Positions 27,402 to 36,524 of a stretch of 64,000 nucleotides of DNA are shown one piece after another. Location of the stretch: contig NZ_AP021861.1 of the NCBI RefSeq assembly GCF_009177095.1, positions 62,001 through 126,000 of the forward strand, read 5' to 3'. Numbering within the stretch: position 1 is the stretch's first letter; each line of letters begins with the position of its first letter. A program made the translations under genes and the position numbers. Origin of the DNA: Lacipirellula parvula. Its GTDB lineage: Bacteria; Planctomycetota; Planctomycetia; Pirellulales; Lacipirellulaceae. The notes below the pieces were generated by a model. It searched no databases. It was given only the letters and a program-made list of their open reading frames with translations, and was not told where the DNA came from.

Positions 27402-30107
27402 ATGGCAGATTCAGCAAATGACGGCGATGATCTGGCGCTGATCGAAGGTCTCGTCGTCGACTTGCTCGAAGGCGTCATCAGCAAGCAGGATAAAGAGCGG
27501 CTGAACGAGCTGTTGCTGGCTAGCCCGCGTGGGCGACAGCTCTATTTGCAGTACGCGCAGCTTGAGTCGACGCTGCAATGGATCTATTCCGCCCGCAAGC
27601 AGGCGGCCACGGTGATCGACGAGACGATCCCCGGGGAAGTGCGGCCGATTGCCGACATCGCGCAGCAGCAATTGCGATTCGCCGACGACGCGAGATTTAT
27701 TCAGGTGATGACGGCGTGCGCGGCGAATGAGTCGCACTCGCAAGATTGGTTGCAACTGTTCCCCCGCATCCTCGCGATCACCAGTCTGCGCGTCGCGCCG
27801 CCTGCTGCCGCGGCGCGCGCCGTTCAAGCGATCGTCAACAAGCTCCTCGCCGAGTACGAACCGGAAATGAGCCCGGCGGCGTTTTGGTCTGCAACGGCCG
27901 ATGCGACATGGGAAGTGCTGCAGCAGGCCGCGCCCGCAGGGAGCGACGCCGACGTCCTCACGCACGATCTGCTCGACAATGCGTTTGCGGCGCCAGAACT
28001 CACGCCGCTGCTCGACGCGGCGTCGGTTCACGAGATTCTCGACGAGTGCATTCCGCATCTTCTCCCGGCGGATACGCTGCGAGTGCTGTGCTTGCGCTAT
28101 CTGCATGGCTTGTCGCCGCGGCGCATCGCCATGCACCTCAATCGTCCCGTGCAGCATGTGCAACTGCATCTCAGCAAGGTGCGCATCCATTTGGTTGCAC
28201 GGTGTCTGAACCGCGGCGGCGACCACGCGGCGCCGCTCGATGCCGGCGATTTGCATCGCTGGAGCAGGCTGCTCGACGCCCCCGCGAACGAAGCGAGCCG
28301 TCACCTGTGGCACGCCAATCAACAGCAGAACGAATCGACCGAGCCGACGCATTTGCTGCTGCTCGCGATGGTGCACGACTACCTTGGCCGCGAGCTTTCT
28401 CCTAAGCGCTTGCTTGACGAAATTCCGGCCCAGAAGAATGAGGCGTATTTGCTGGCGATCGAACAATCGCTCCGCGATATTGAAGCGTTGGGAGCGACTT
28501 CGGACGCGTCGTTGAGTAGCCTCCCGCGTAAAAACGCCGATTCAAGACGGCCGCTGGCGATCGCTGCGATCCTTGGCATTGCCGCCGGACTGCTCTTGGC
28601 GATCGGCGTCGGCGTGTGGATGAACGCCCAGCAACCCGCTGAGAGCAAACTGCTCGCGGTCAAGGAGCCGGAAGCTAAACCAAAGGCGCCGCCTCAGCCC
28701 AAGGTTGAAGTCGCGCCCGCTCCGCCGTTGCCGCCGCCGGAACCTCCCGTCGTCGCCGTGCTCTCCGAAGCCCTCGGCGTTGCCGCTCGCGACGGGAAGC
28801 AACTCGCCGCTGGAGCCGTCGTTCGCCAAGGCGACGTCATCGCATTCGAGCGCGGCATCGTGCAAATCACGACAATCTCCGGCAGTACCTTGGTGCTCGA
28901 AGGGCCCGTCGACGCGACGGTGACCGCTAACAATCGGCTCTCGTTGCGGCGCGGCAACGTCGTGGGGCTCAACAAAAGCGCCGGCGAATCGCTGACGATC
29001 GACGCGCCCAATTCGTCGATCGTCGACCTCGGCACCGAATTTGGCGTGGCCGTGAGCGCCACGAACGAAACGGCCGTCGCCGTGTACGAGGGGGAAGTCC
29101 GGCTCGACCTCCCGGAGGAGGCGGCTGCGGAAACGCCCGGCGCAGGCGTTCAGCTGCAGGCAGGCTGGGAAGCGACGATCGAGAAGTCGTCGACGATTCC
29201 TTCGCTTCCCACTCCGCTGTTGCATGACCGGCAGTTCGTCCGCGCCGATGAAGTGCAGCTGCGCAAAGAGTCCCAGAACGGCGACCGTGACGCCGCCGCG
29301 AAGGTCGCCTTTTACGAATTGTTGAGAATCAAAGGCTTGCTCGCCTACCAAGGCTTCCACCGCGAATCGCTGGGGAATGAGTTCTCGATCGGTTTCCGTT
29401 CCCCCGCCGTTCGCCAAACGGGCGAGGCATTGTTCAAAGCAAACATCAACAACTCCAACAAACGTTTTGGGACGTCTCATTCACTCGCGACGGAGAAGGA
29501 CGTTTCATGCTACTTGGATTTCGACAACAGCCAGCAATCGCGGGCGTTCCTCAGCGGCGTCGCGGATGAGAGCGGCATGATCGGCCATCGCCCGGCCGAG
29601 GTCTGGCTTTGCTGGCGAACGAAAGCCTACGGCCCGCCAGACGCGGAGTTTTCCTGGGCCGGCATGTCGCTCATGTACGGCGACAATCGCTCGGTCGACG
29701 AGCCGCTGTTCATCGGGCAACCGGCGCCTATCACGCACTATGGCATCCACATGCATGCGGGCATGGGAACGCCGGCAGAGATGCTGCAAACGCTCGACAG
29801 CGATCCAAAGACCCCTGGCGAGCAACCGCGGCTTCCGGATTTCGACGAACACCTGTGGGTCGTGCGGTTGCGAATCGGCGAGAATTCGACGGAAGCCGCG
29901 GCCTGGTGCGATCCTCAACTCAAGAAGTTGGCAACGTCGACGCCTGACGCGGTGCAGGTAATCGAGCAGTTCCAGTTCGATCGGCTCCGCCTCGAAGCGC
30001 AGCCGAAGGAGCAGCAAGGCGGCTGGCTCTATGATGACATTGTCGTCGCGGCTAGTAGCGACGCGATTGCAGAGGCGTTGTCGGTCGTGACTGCGGTCGG
30101 CAACTGA
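27402..30107 (+). CDS. FecR-domain membrane regulator with an embedded sigma-region-4-like segment
   Basis: This 901-residue protein starts with the planctomycete anti-sigma-like N-terminus (VVDLLEGVISKQDKERLNEL, SPRGRQLYLQYAQLESTLQW). Around residues 217-270 is a sigma-70 region-4-like helix-turn-helix (LPADTLRVLCLRYLHGLSPR, then HLNRPVQHVQLHLSKVRIHL), which is unusual within such a protein. One transmembrane helix (LAIAAILGIAAGLLLAIGVG) lies near residue 385-407. A Pro/Lys-rich linker and a periplasmic FecR domain (QGDVIAFERGIVQITTISGS, DLGTEFGVAVS) follow at about 450-570. The C-terminal third is beta-rich. TTG 27390 could extend it by four residues; ATG 27402 is preferred. It probably transmits an envelope signal to the upstream sigma factor. 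Confidence 0.82.
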   Translation: MADSANDGDDLALIEGLVVDLLEGVISKQDKERLNELLLASPRGRQLYLQYAQLESTLQWIYSARKQAATVIDETIPGEVRPIADIAQQQLRFADDARFIQVMTACAANESHSQDWLQLFPRILAITSLRVAPPAAAARAVQAIVNKLLAEYEPEMSPAAFWSATADATWEVLQQAAPAGSDADVLTHDLLDNAFAAPELTPLLDAASVHEILDECIPHLLPADTLRVLCLRYLHGLSPRRIAMHLNRPVQHVQLHLSKVRIHLVARCLNRGGDHAAPLDAGDLHRWSRLLDAPANEASRHLWHANQQQNESTEPTHLLLLAMVHDYLGRELSPKRLLDEIPAQKNEAYLLAIEQSLRDIEALGATSDASLSSLPRKNADSRRPLAIAAILGIAAGLLLAIGVGVWMNAQQPAESKLLAVKEPEAKPKAPPQPKVEVAPAPPLPPPEPPVVAVLSEALGVAARDGKQLAAGAVVRQGDVIAFERGIVQITTISGSTLVLEGPVDATVTANNRLSLRRGNVVGLNKSAGESLTIDAPNSSIVDLGTEFGVAVSATNETAVAVYEGEVRLDLPEEAAAETPGAGVQLQAGWEATIEKSSTIPSLPTPLLHDRQFVRADEVQLRKESQNGDRDAAAKVAFYELLRIKGLLAYQGFHRESLGNEFSIGFRSPAVRQTGEALFKANINNSNKRFGTSHSLATEKDVSCYLDFDNSQQSRAFLSGVADESGMIGHRPAEVWLCWRTKAYGPPDAEFSWAGMSLMYGDNRSVDEPLFIGQPAPITHYGIHMHAGMGTPAEMLQTLDSDPKTPGEQPRLPDFDEHLWVVRLRIGENSTEAAAWCDPQLKKLATSTPDAVQVIEQFQFDRLRLEAQPKEQQGGWLYDDIVVAASSDAIAEALSVVTAVGN

Positions 30108-30277
30108 GCATCCGGCAGGTGGAACTCGAACCGACGGTGGGTACACTCTATTCGGTCGAGGATTCGGCGAATTGCCGCACCGCTCAACTTCCAACGCTTC
30201 GCTGCGGCGGACGCTGCTGCTCCATGATATGGCAGAGCAGCCGAGGCATCACGTTCCCGCTGACAAGGACTGAACGA

Positions 30278-31606
30278 ATGAGCCGCACTCTGTTTCAGTT
30301 GACGCTCTTGCTCATGCTCGCGGTCCCGTCCCGGTTGTCGGCGGCGGAATCGGAAGTGCAAGTCGAGATCAATCGGGGAGAGCGAGAGTCTCCGGAGTTT
30401 CGCTTTGAAAAGATCCCCAGCCCGACGACTACAGATGCGGCCAGCGGCGCCAAGATGACGATTGTCGCTGGCCGGCGTGACGAGAACGGCGGTCGGCCGC
30501 TCGTCCTCACTGACGGCAAGTTGCCCAAAGGGGCCGACGAGCCAGCGAGCAATTTCTTTTTCGCTCCCAATACAAACGGCGGCCGACTCCTTCTTGATCT
30601 CGGCGAATCGACCGCCGTCAAAAGAGTCGGCTCGTACTCTTGGCACCCTCAGTCGCGCGGGCCGCAGGTTTACAAGCTTTACGGCGATAATCAACGCGCC
30701 AAGGCGTTCGATGTTGCATCGGCCGGCCGAGATGAACTTGCTGACGCCGATTGGCAGTTGATCGCAAGCGTCGATTCCCGCCCCGACGATGGCGATGAGG
30801 GAGGCCAGCATGGCGTCAACATCGCAGGACGCAAGGGACGCGACCTTGGCAAGTTTCGCTACTTGCTGTTCGACGTCGCGCCGACGGAAACGAAGACGCC
30901 CTTCGGGCAAACATTCTTCAGCGAAATCGACGTCGACGATGGCCGCGAGCATGAAGCTCCCGCGCGGTTGGCGCCGGAAGTAGTGCGCATTGGCGACAAG
31001 TACGAAATCGTCTTCGACGCTTCCGACGCCCCCGACTTAATGCCCTGGATCAAAGAGACGCTCATACCCATCTGCATCGAGTGGTATCCGAAAATCGTCG
31101 CCTTGCTTCCGAGCGAAGGCTACGCGGCGCCGGAGCGGTTCACGATCACTTTTCATTCCGACATGGGTGGCGTGGCCCACGCCATGGGAACAGAGATTCA
31201 CTGCGGCGAACCGTGGTTCGCGCAGAATCTGGACGGCGAAGCGGCGGGGGCCGTCGTGCACGAGATGGTGCACATTGTCCAGCAATATGGCCGGACGCGC
31301 GGCGCGCATCGCAACCCGGGCTGGATGGTCGAGGGAGTGGCGGACTACATCCGTTGGTTTCTCTACGAGCCAGTGGAGAAGCGCCGGCGGCCCAACCCCG
31401 ATCGGGCGAAGTATACCGATAGCTATCAGACGACCGCCGCGTTTCTTGACTATGTGGTCGACGAGCACGACCCTAAGCTGGTGGAGAAGTTCAACGCCGC
31501 GATGCGTCAGGGCGACTACGACGAAAAGCTGTGGAAGCAGTACACGGGCAAGACGGTCGATGAACTCTGGGCGGAATACGTGCGAGCACTGAAGGCCGAC
31601 AAGTAG
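30278..31606 (+). CDS. Basic-secretory-protein family zinc peptidase, secreted
   Basis: The 442-residue protein has a signal peptide (MSRTLFQLTLLLMLAVPSRLSAA), an N-terminal beta-rich region (about 25-230, discoidin-like in style: SYSWHPQSRGPQVYKLYG), and a C-terminal basic secretory protein domain. That domain carries VVHEMVHIVQQYG (HExxH zinc site) and GWMVEGVADYIRWFLYEP, diagnostic for the family first known from plants. Extracellular proteolysis is the likely function. ATG 30278 has AAGGA eight bases upstream; the longer frame from 30119 has no signal peptide. It follows the FecR regulator by 170 bases on the same strand and could be a target of that sigma system, though no shared promoter is evident. 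Confidence 0.87.
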   Translation: MSRTLFQLTLLLMLAVPSRLSAAESEVQVEINRGERESPEFRFEKIPSPTTTDAASGAKMTIVAGRRDENGGRPLVLTDGKLPKGADEPASNFFFAPNTNGGRLLLDLGESTAVKRVGSYSWHPQSRGPQVYKLYGDNQRAKAFDVASAGRDELADADWQLIASVDSRPDDGDEGGQHGVNIAGRKGRDLGKFRYLLFDVAPTETKTPFGQTFFSEIDVDDGREHEAPARLAPEVVRIGDKYEIVFDASDAPDLMPWIKETLIPICIEWYPKIVALLPSEGYAAPERFTITFHSDMGGVAHAMGTEIHCGEPWFAQNLDGEAAGAVVHEMVHIVQQYGRTRGAHRNPGWMVEGVADYIRWFLYEPVEKRRRPNPDRAKYTDSYQTTAAFLDYVVDEHDPKLVEKFNAAMRQGDYDEKLWKQYTGKTVDELWAEYVRALKADK

Positions 31607-31665
31607 CGCCGAGTTGAACGCTCTTTCTTTCGGCCTTCCGAGCCTCGCCGGAGTTAAAAGCCGTT

Positions 31666-32262
31666 TTAATTCGCGGCCAGAAGTTCCGCGTGTGCATCGG
31701 CGTTGAGGTACGCGAGATACTCGTCGAGCGTCGACAACGGCACGTGCATCATGAGGCATTCGTCGTCGCCGCGATCGGTCCAGCGGGCGTCAACGGCGAT
31801 GGTGACGGCGACGTCGATTGCAAACGGATCGGCGGCGGCCAGGGGCGCGCTGTGGCTGCGATTAAGCTCAGCGAACAGATGTGCGCAGGTTGTGCGAGTA
31901 TCCGGCAGCCAATGATCGAAAAAGAGCGTGCCGCCGTTGGCGATGCGGAAAAAATGCCGCGGCGGATCGTCGGTTCCGGCGATGGGGCGCGTGCTGCGGA
32001 TCGTGCCGTTCAACGCGGCGAACTGCACCCCCGCGGAGTGACGGCAGTCGATCCTCACGAACGGCTTGGGACTGCGCGGGCCAATTCCATGCAAACGGCG
32101 AGCAAGGTCTACTTTGTTGGCGGCGCACGGGCCGATCAACAGGACTGCGAGCAGTTCTTGGTCGTCGGGCGGGAATTCAACGGCGAAGCGACGCGTGGCG
32201 GCTTCGACTTGCCGTAGTTTCAGATCGATGATTGCGCAGCTGCGAGAACGGGACGACTCCAT
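31666..32262 (-). CDS. Degenerate sigma-54-activator-like AAA+ fragment protein
   Basis: The 198-residue protein resembles the start of the sigma-54 interaction (AAA+) domain: LLIGPCAANKVDLARRLHGI aligns with the Walker A region GESGTGKELVARAIH, then PFVRIDCR with PFVAVNCA, and ANGGTLFFDHW with AHGGTLFLDEI. The Walker A Gly-Lys-Ser/Thr is lost (CAANKVD) and the Walker B acidic pair is changed (FDHW). The GAFTGA loop needed to contact sigma-54 is not seen. There is no DNA-binding domain. It starts at ATG 32262 with AGGAG six bases upstream. It is likely a non-ATPase regulator-derived protein; planctomycetes carry similar truncated Fis/sigma-54-type proteins. Function is unknown. Confidence 0.65.
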   Translation of the reverse strand: MESSRSRSCAIIDLKLRQVEAATRRFAVEFPPDDQELLAVLLIGPCAANKVDLARRLHGIGPRSPKPFVRIDCRHSAGVQFAALNGTIRSTRPIAGTDDPPRHFFRIANGGTLFFDHWLPDTRTTCAHLFAELNRSHSAPLAAADPFAIDVAVTIAVDARWTDRGDDECLMMHVPLSTLDEYLAYLNADAHAELLAAN

Positions 32263-32338
32263 GGCGGCTCCTGGTCGCTCCGTTACTGCGCGCTGTCGCG
32301 CAGCAACGGAACGCTGACGAGGGGATTGGTTGAAAAAC

Positions 32339-32364
32339 GCCCGGCGGTGCGAGAACCGCCGAGC
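32339..32364 (-). terminator. Intrinsic terminator
   Basis: A 10-bp stem (GCTCGGCGGT with ACCGCCGGGC, one G-T pair) encloses a six-base loop. On the minus strand it is followed by GTTTTT. It lies just downstream of the PEP-CTERM gene that ends at 32381. Confidence 0.82.
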
Positions 32365-32380
32365 GCGCCACAGGAAGAAG

Positions 32381-33277
32381 CTACGCGCCGCGCCGAGTGC
32401 GGCGGCGAGCGGCGGCGACGGCTCCGACCATGCCGACTGTCGCCATGCCGACGGTGGCTGGCTCAGGAATCGCGACGGCGGTCATCTGGGCTTGCGAGTG
32501 CCCCAGAATCACTTGCGCGACGATCGAGTTGGCGACGTTCACGTTCAAATGGAACGCATTCACCGAGATCGAACTTTGATCGCCTGCGACGACTTGCTCG
32601 TTGAGGATCAACGAAGCGTTGGCGATGCCGAGCGCGGCGAGGTTGACGCTCGTGTTCGGCGCGATCGGCACGTTGACGTAGGCCGACAGATTGACGGGGA
32701 TGCCGCTGATTGTCAGCCCGAGGCTCTGGATCGTCGTTGTTCCGGTGGCGACGAGCGAGCCAAAATCGCCGGCGACTTGCGCCGTGCTGCTGAGGGTGCC
32801 GTTGATGCCGAGCAGCGTAATGCCCGGGGGAAGCACTGGCAGCGTCACGGCGTTGACGCCGGCGCCGACGACGCCGCCCGACGCGGAGGTGGTCCGTGAG
32901 CCGAGTCCGCCGTTGACGTTGGAGGCTGCCGTGGCGGTCACTGAGCCGGCCGTTGCCGTCGCAGTGGCTACCACCGGAACGCTAGTGGAGACATTGACGT
33001 TCAGCACCGTGTCGGAATTGGCGTATGGCGCTGGAGCGACGCCGTTGACTCCGACGGGCAACGGACCAACGTCGAGATTAACGACGCTGAGTGCGTTGAG
33101 GTCGACGAACATGCCGTAGCCGTTGCTACTGGCGGAGGTGTTGACCGCGTGGGCGGCCGGAGCCGAGCAACATGACAAGAGCGTGGCCAGCGAGGCGAAC
33201 GCAAAGGTGCGCGAACGGGCGAACGCACGAAGCGTGTGGGAAGCGCGCACCGCTCCCTGGGCGAGTCGAGTAGTCAT
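32381..33277 (-). CDS. PEP-CTERM protein with Thr/Val/Ala-rich body
   Basis: This 298-residue protein has a long signal peptide (hydrophobic FAFASLATLLSCCSAPAAHA). The beta-rich Thr/Asn/Val/Ala body has alternating short hydrophobic stretches (TATATAGSVTATAASNVNGG). The terminal PEP-CTERM signal is AIPEPATVGMATVGMVGAVAAARRR. The style matches choice-of-anchor surface proteins of planctomycetes. ATG 33277 has GGAG eight bases upstream; a TTG start at 33283 is less likely. An intrinsic terminator lies 17 bases after the stop. The role is unknown. Confidence 0.87.
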   Translation of the reverse strand: MTTRLAQGAVRASHTLRAFARSRTFAFASLATLLSCCSAPAAHAVNTSASSNGYGMFVDLNALSVVNLDVGPLPVGVNGVAPAPYANSDTVLNVNVSTSVPVVATATATAGSVTATAASNVNGGLGSRTTSASGGVVGAGVNAVTLPVLPPGITLLGINGTLSSTAQVAGDFGSLVATGTTTIQSLGLTISGIPVNLSAYVNVPIAPNTSVNLAALGIANASLILNEQVVAGDQSSISVNAFHLNVNVANSIVAQVILGHSQAQMTAVAIPEPATVGMATVGMVGAVAAARRRTRRGA

Positions 33278-33491
33278 TAGCAAGTCTCCGAGTAGAACAG
33301 GAAAAGCTGGAATGACCCGAAGACTTCCGTGAGACTCAAGTTCCTTGACGCGACTCTTCCATCCTGAATATGCAGGCCGAAGCAGGCCGTCAATTAAAAA
33401 ATGGTAAGTTATCCAGAAAAGGGTGCGAGAGCTGGGGCGAACCCACCAAAAATTGACTGCCAGCGCAATGTTTCGCGAGGCGGTGGTAACT

Positions 33492-33563
33492 CTGTAGGGG
33501 GAGTTTCGCGCGCGACGATGCGAAGCGGAATAGAGGCCGACTCTCGGGTAGAGTCCGGGGCTA
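33492..33563. repeat. Degenerate copy of the CCCCGGGC/GGAG palindromic repeat
   Basis: It aligns with the right-hand part of the copy at 5377-5463: GCGACGATGCGAAGCGGAAT, then GAGGCCGAC, then CGGGTAGAGTCCGGGGCTA. The final CTA supplies the stop codon (TAG on the minus strand) of the adjacent cytochrome c / monooxygenase gene. Confidence 0.7.
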
Positions 33564-35054
33564 TTCAGTGGCTAGGCGCTCTTGGCGGGCTTCAGCCGCA
33601 GCGGCGATGGCTGCCCAACGTTTAACTCGTTGCCGCCAGCCGGTGCGTTGCGACATCCGCTCCTTCGCGACCGCGCGGACATGGTCGCGATACGCGTTTT
33701 GCAGCGTTTCGAGGTCTTCATCGTTGACCGGCATCATGCGGAGCGAAACGCTTCCCATTTCGTCGAGCGACTCGCGGCCCCACTTCACGCGAACCGGGGG
33801 ATTGGTCGGGTTGCGGATGTTGTCGGTCGAGTTGTCCCAGGTGACGCGACCATCGAGCCGCGTTCCCTTCGGCAGGCGGACGAACTCGGCGTATTGGTAC
33901 TGCTCCTGCCAGTTGAAATCGAAATCGTTGATCCGCAGCAAGTCGATTTGCTTGCCGTCGGGGAGCGTGGCGGTCAGCTCCATTTCTTTGCCGAGATAGT
34001 GGGCGTGCGAATTGGCGCCGAAGGCGTCGACGGCCACTGGCAGCGTGAATGAGTCGGTCTTGGTGTAGCGTTTCTCGCCCGCGGGGATATCGACGCCTGA
34101 AATGGCGCCGAAGAGGGGCGGAAGCTGCACGCCCGTGAAGCTTCGTTCCGGCTTCTTGTCGGCGAAATAAATGCCGACGACAGAGCGTTCGCGCTCGGCC
34201 ACTCCCGAGGGATGGAAGTGGGTCGAGAGGATCAGCGACGACCCGGCAGGAACCCGGTAGGCAAGACCGGCGGGGAGCGGTAGCGGCGTGGCGCCCACGG
34301 CCCAACCGCCGAGGCTGCGGCCATTGCTGCCGCCGCCGAGGTCGCCCCGGCCGCGGCTGTCTTCTTCGTCGCCGTCGAATGATTGCTGGGCGAATTTAGG
34401 GTGCTTCACGGCCTGTCCCGATGGATCGCAGTAGAAGAGGCTGTGGTGGACGACCGTCCGCGCGCTGGGACGGAACTCGATCGCGCGGACCCACTTGTCT
34501 TCGGTAAGGCCGAGCGGGATGGCGAAGTTGTGGTAAATATCGGGACCGTCGGCGGGGACTTCAAACTCGTCGGTCATCTCGACGATCAGGTCGGGCTTGC
34601 CAAGCTGCCAACCCGGAGTGAACTCGGGAGCGGCCGGTAGGTCAGCGGGATCGCCCTCGGGCATGTCGGCGTCGACCCAGGCTTGGATCGTGGCGATCTG
34701 CTCGTCGGTGAGGCGGCGCTCGCCGTGGAAAGGCGTCTCGATGGGCTCGGCATGCCAGGGAGGCATGAAGCGTGATTCGGTGACGGCCGCGACCAGGTCG
34801 GCCCGCTTGCTGACCTGCTTGTAGGTGAGCAGCGAGAATGGAGCTGCTTCGCCGGGGCGATGGCACGAGGCGCATTGGGCGAACATGATCGGGGCGATGT
34901 CGCAATTGAACGTCGGCGCGGGCGCTGGTTTGACGTCGCTTTTTGTTTCAGTGCTCCAAGCCGTCGTCGTGCTGATGGCAATTGCGCACAGTGTTAGCAG
35001 CGCGGCGGCCGTGGCGGCAAACTTGAGGCGGTTCGGTTGGCGAAGGTGCATCAT
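33561..35054 (-). CDS. Cytochrome c / copper type II monooxygenase-like secreted protein
   Basis: The 497-residue protein has a signal peptide, then a c-type haem motif (CASCH in FAQCASCHRPGEAAPFSLLT) at about residue 60. The C-terminal half resembles copper type II ascorbate-dependent monooxygenases, with His motifs VVHHSLFYCD, THFHPSG and NSHAHYLGKEM. Planctomycetes often pair such haem-copper proteins with a redoxin, as here, where the redoxin gene ends 55 bases upstream on the same strand. GGAG precedes tandem ATGs at 35054 and 35051; spacing favours the second, so the start may be three bases later. Electron transfer to a periplasmic oxidation is inferred. Its stop codon lies in a palindromic repeat. 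Confidence 0.83.
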   Translation of the reverse strand: MMHLRQPNRLKFAATAAALLTLCAIAISTTTAWSTETKSDVKPAPAPTFNCDIAPIMFAQCASCHRPGEAAPFSLLTYKQVSKRADLVAAVTESRFMPPWHAEPIETPFHGERRLTDEQIATIQAWVDADMPEGDPADLPAAPEFTPGWQLGKPDLIVEMTDEFEVPADGPDIYHNFAIPLGLTEDKWVRAIEFRPSARTVVHHSLFYCDPSGQAVKHPKFAQQSFDGDEEDSRGRGDLGGGSNGRSLGGWAVGATPLPLPAGLAYRVPAGSSLILSTHFHPSGVAERERSVVGIYFADKKPERSFTGVQLPPLFGAISGVDIPAGEKRYTKTDSFTLPVAVDAFGANSHAHYLGKEMELTATLPDGKQIDLLRINDFDFNWQEQYQYAEFVRLPKGTRLDGRVTWDNSTDNIRNPTNPPVRVKWGRESLDEMGSVSLRMMPVNDEDLETLQNAYRDHVRAVAKERMSQRTGWRQRVKRWAAIAAAAEARQERLATE

Positions 35055-35109
35055 TGCTCCTGCAGAGGGGCGTTGTATCGTTTAGCCGGCCGGCGAGCGG
35101 CGGCGGGTG

Positions 35110-35730
35110 TTACTTGCTGACTGGCGAACGTTGGCTGTTCGTTGTAAAGGGAATCTTGCAGCCGAGCGCCTTCGTCAGCGGCGTGGCTACTGGTTTGCCA
35201 TCGGCAACCGCGGCCAAGGCGTCGTGAAAATCGTGCTCGGTCGCTGCGCGGCGTTTGCGGCCGAGCGCTTCGTAAAAGTTATCGATGCGGCCTTGGTACA
35301 ACGTCTTGCCGTTCAGGTCCACGATAAACGCTTCCGGGGTGACCGTGGCGCCGACGCGGCGCGCGATCGATTGGTCATGGTCGAGGATCACCGGCAGCTC
35401 GATCTTGAACTTCGCGATGTGGCGCTCGGCGTCCTCGGCCGTCACGTCGGGATCGGAGTGAATGAGATAGATCGGCACGCCGCTTGTGACGAACTTGGCG
35501 CCTAGTTCGCGAAGCGTCGGCTGGTAGAAGTTGGCGATCGGGCAGTCGGGAGTGATGAACACCAGGGCGATGGCTTGGACCCCCTTCTCTTCCATCGGGC
35601 GATGCACCGTGCCCGCGACGTCGGTCAGCAGGAGGTTGGTGCTCTGTTCCGCGGCATGCAGTCGCGCCGCGGCAAGGTGCAAACTGAGGACGATGGCCGT
35701 CGCGGCGGCTAGAGTGATCGATCGCGGCAT
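35110..35730 (-). CDS. Secreted redoxin-domain (AhpC/TSA-like) protein
   Basis: This 206-residue thioredoxin-fold protein has a signal peptide (VLSLHLAAARLHAA) and the single-cysteine motif VFITPDCPIANFYQPTLREL typical of planctomycete redoxins. Further thioredoxin-fold segments are HSDPDVTAEDAERHIAKFKI and AFIVDLNGKTLYQGRID. It lies upstream of, and co-oriented with, the cytochrome c / copper monooxygenase-like gene (55-base gap), so the two probably work together in the periplasm. The start ATG 35730 lacks a clear Shine-Dalgarno sequence. Confidence 0.85.
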   Translation of the reverse strand: MPRSITLAAATAIVLSLHLAAARLHAAEQSTNLLLTDVAGTVHRPMEEKGVQAIALVFITPDCPIANFYQPTLRELGAKFVTSGVPIYLIHSDPDVTAEDAERHIAKFKIELPVILDHDQSIARRVGATVTPEAFIVDLNGKTLYQGRIDNFYEALGRKRRAATEHDFHDALAAVADGKPVATPLTKALGCKIPFTTNSQRSPVSK

Positions 35731-35945
35731 AGGAAGGAGCGTTCCCAGGAGCGTTGGTGTGACGAAAGCTAGTTGTCTCCGGCGGGCCGAGGGAGGACTA
35801 GATTCTAGCGAGAAACTGTGGAATTGCCGATTTCAGATGTTTTCTGTCCTCTCGGCGGGCTGGAAGTGACAATAGGTAAGGCGGGCTGCGGCGCGGACGG
35901 GCGTATGGGATTGTGCGCCGTGTGAATTTCTGGCGTCGTGAATCC

Positions 35946-35976
35946 CTCCCCTGGCCCCTCCCTTCAAGGGAGGGGG
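35946..35976. repeat. G/C-rich palindrome
   Basis: CCCTCCC and a CCCTCCCTT-C-AAGGGAGGG hairpin lie 15 bases before the sigma factor start codon. The sequence style matches 106-205. It may be a mobile short repeat; no regulatory role is shown. Confidence 0.6.
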
Positions 35977-35990
35977 AATAAGACAAACCG

Positions 35991-36524
35991 ATGGACGCGA
36001 AGGGCGTATTCGAGATTCTGGTTCGCGAGCATGCTGGCATGCTCCGCGTCTATTTGCGATCGGCGGTGGCCGATCAGGCGGCGGTCGACGATTTGTTTCA
36101 GGAGACGATGCTGACCGCGTGGCGGCTGATCGATCGCTTTGATTCGAGCCGCCCCTTCGGCCCCTGGCTGCGCGGAATTGCGGCGAAGCTGGTGCTCGCC
36201 TGGCGGCGGAAGCACGCGACCGATCCGCGACTGTGCGACGCCGCGGCACTCGAGCAACTCGATGTGCGGATGAGCGAAGTGCAGCGTCTGCCGGGCGACA
36301 CGCTCGATGAAAAGCTCGACGCGCTGCGGCGGTGCGTCGCCGCGCTGCCTGAACAGTACCAGGCGACGCTCGACGGGCGCTTTCGCGAACAGCTTTCGCC
36401 GCCGGAGATCGCCGCAACGCTGCAGCTCAACCTGGAGACGGTGAAGAAGCGTTTGCAGCGAGCGCGAGCGCTGCTGCTGGAGTGCATGCTCGGCAAGCTG
36501 GCGGCGCTGGAGGCGGAAGGATGA
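35991..36524 (+). CDS. ECF sigma factor
   Basis: The 177-residue protein has sigma region 2 (VDDLFQETMLTAWRLIDRFD, FGPWLRGIAAKLVLAWRRKH) and region 4 (ALPEQYQATLDGRFREQLSP, IAATLQLNLETVKKRLQRAR). Its last codons overlap the first codon of the downstream anti-sigma-like gene in an ATGA junction (36521-36524), so the two are translationally coupled. This is the usual arrangement of a sigma factor with its membrane anti-sigma partner. Confidence 0.9.
   Translation: MDAKGVFEILVREHAGMLRVYLRSAVADQAAVDDLFQETMLTAWRLIDRFDSSRPFGPWLRGIAAKLVLAWRRKHATDPRLCDAAALEQLDVRMSEVQRLPGDTLDEKLDALRRCVAALPEQYQATLDGRFREQLSPPEIAATLQLNLETVKKRLQRARALLLECMLGKLAALEAEG

Noticed and set aside
35943-35952. GAATCCCTCC matching the tRNA-Arg T-arm as a possible attachment site
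   Set aside because: The match is ten bases, 29 kb away and part of a common G/C-rich palindrome; no integrase is nearby.
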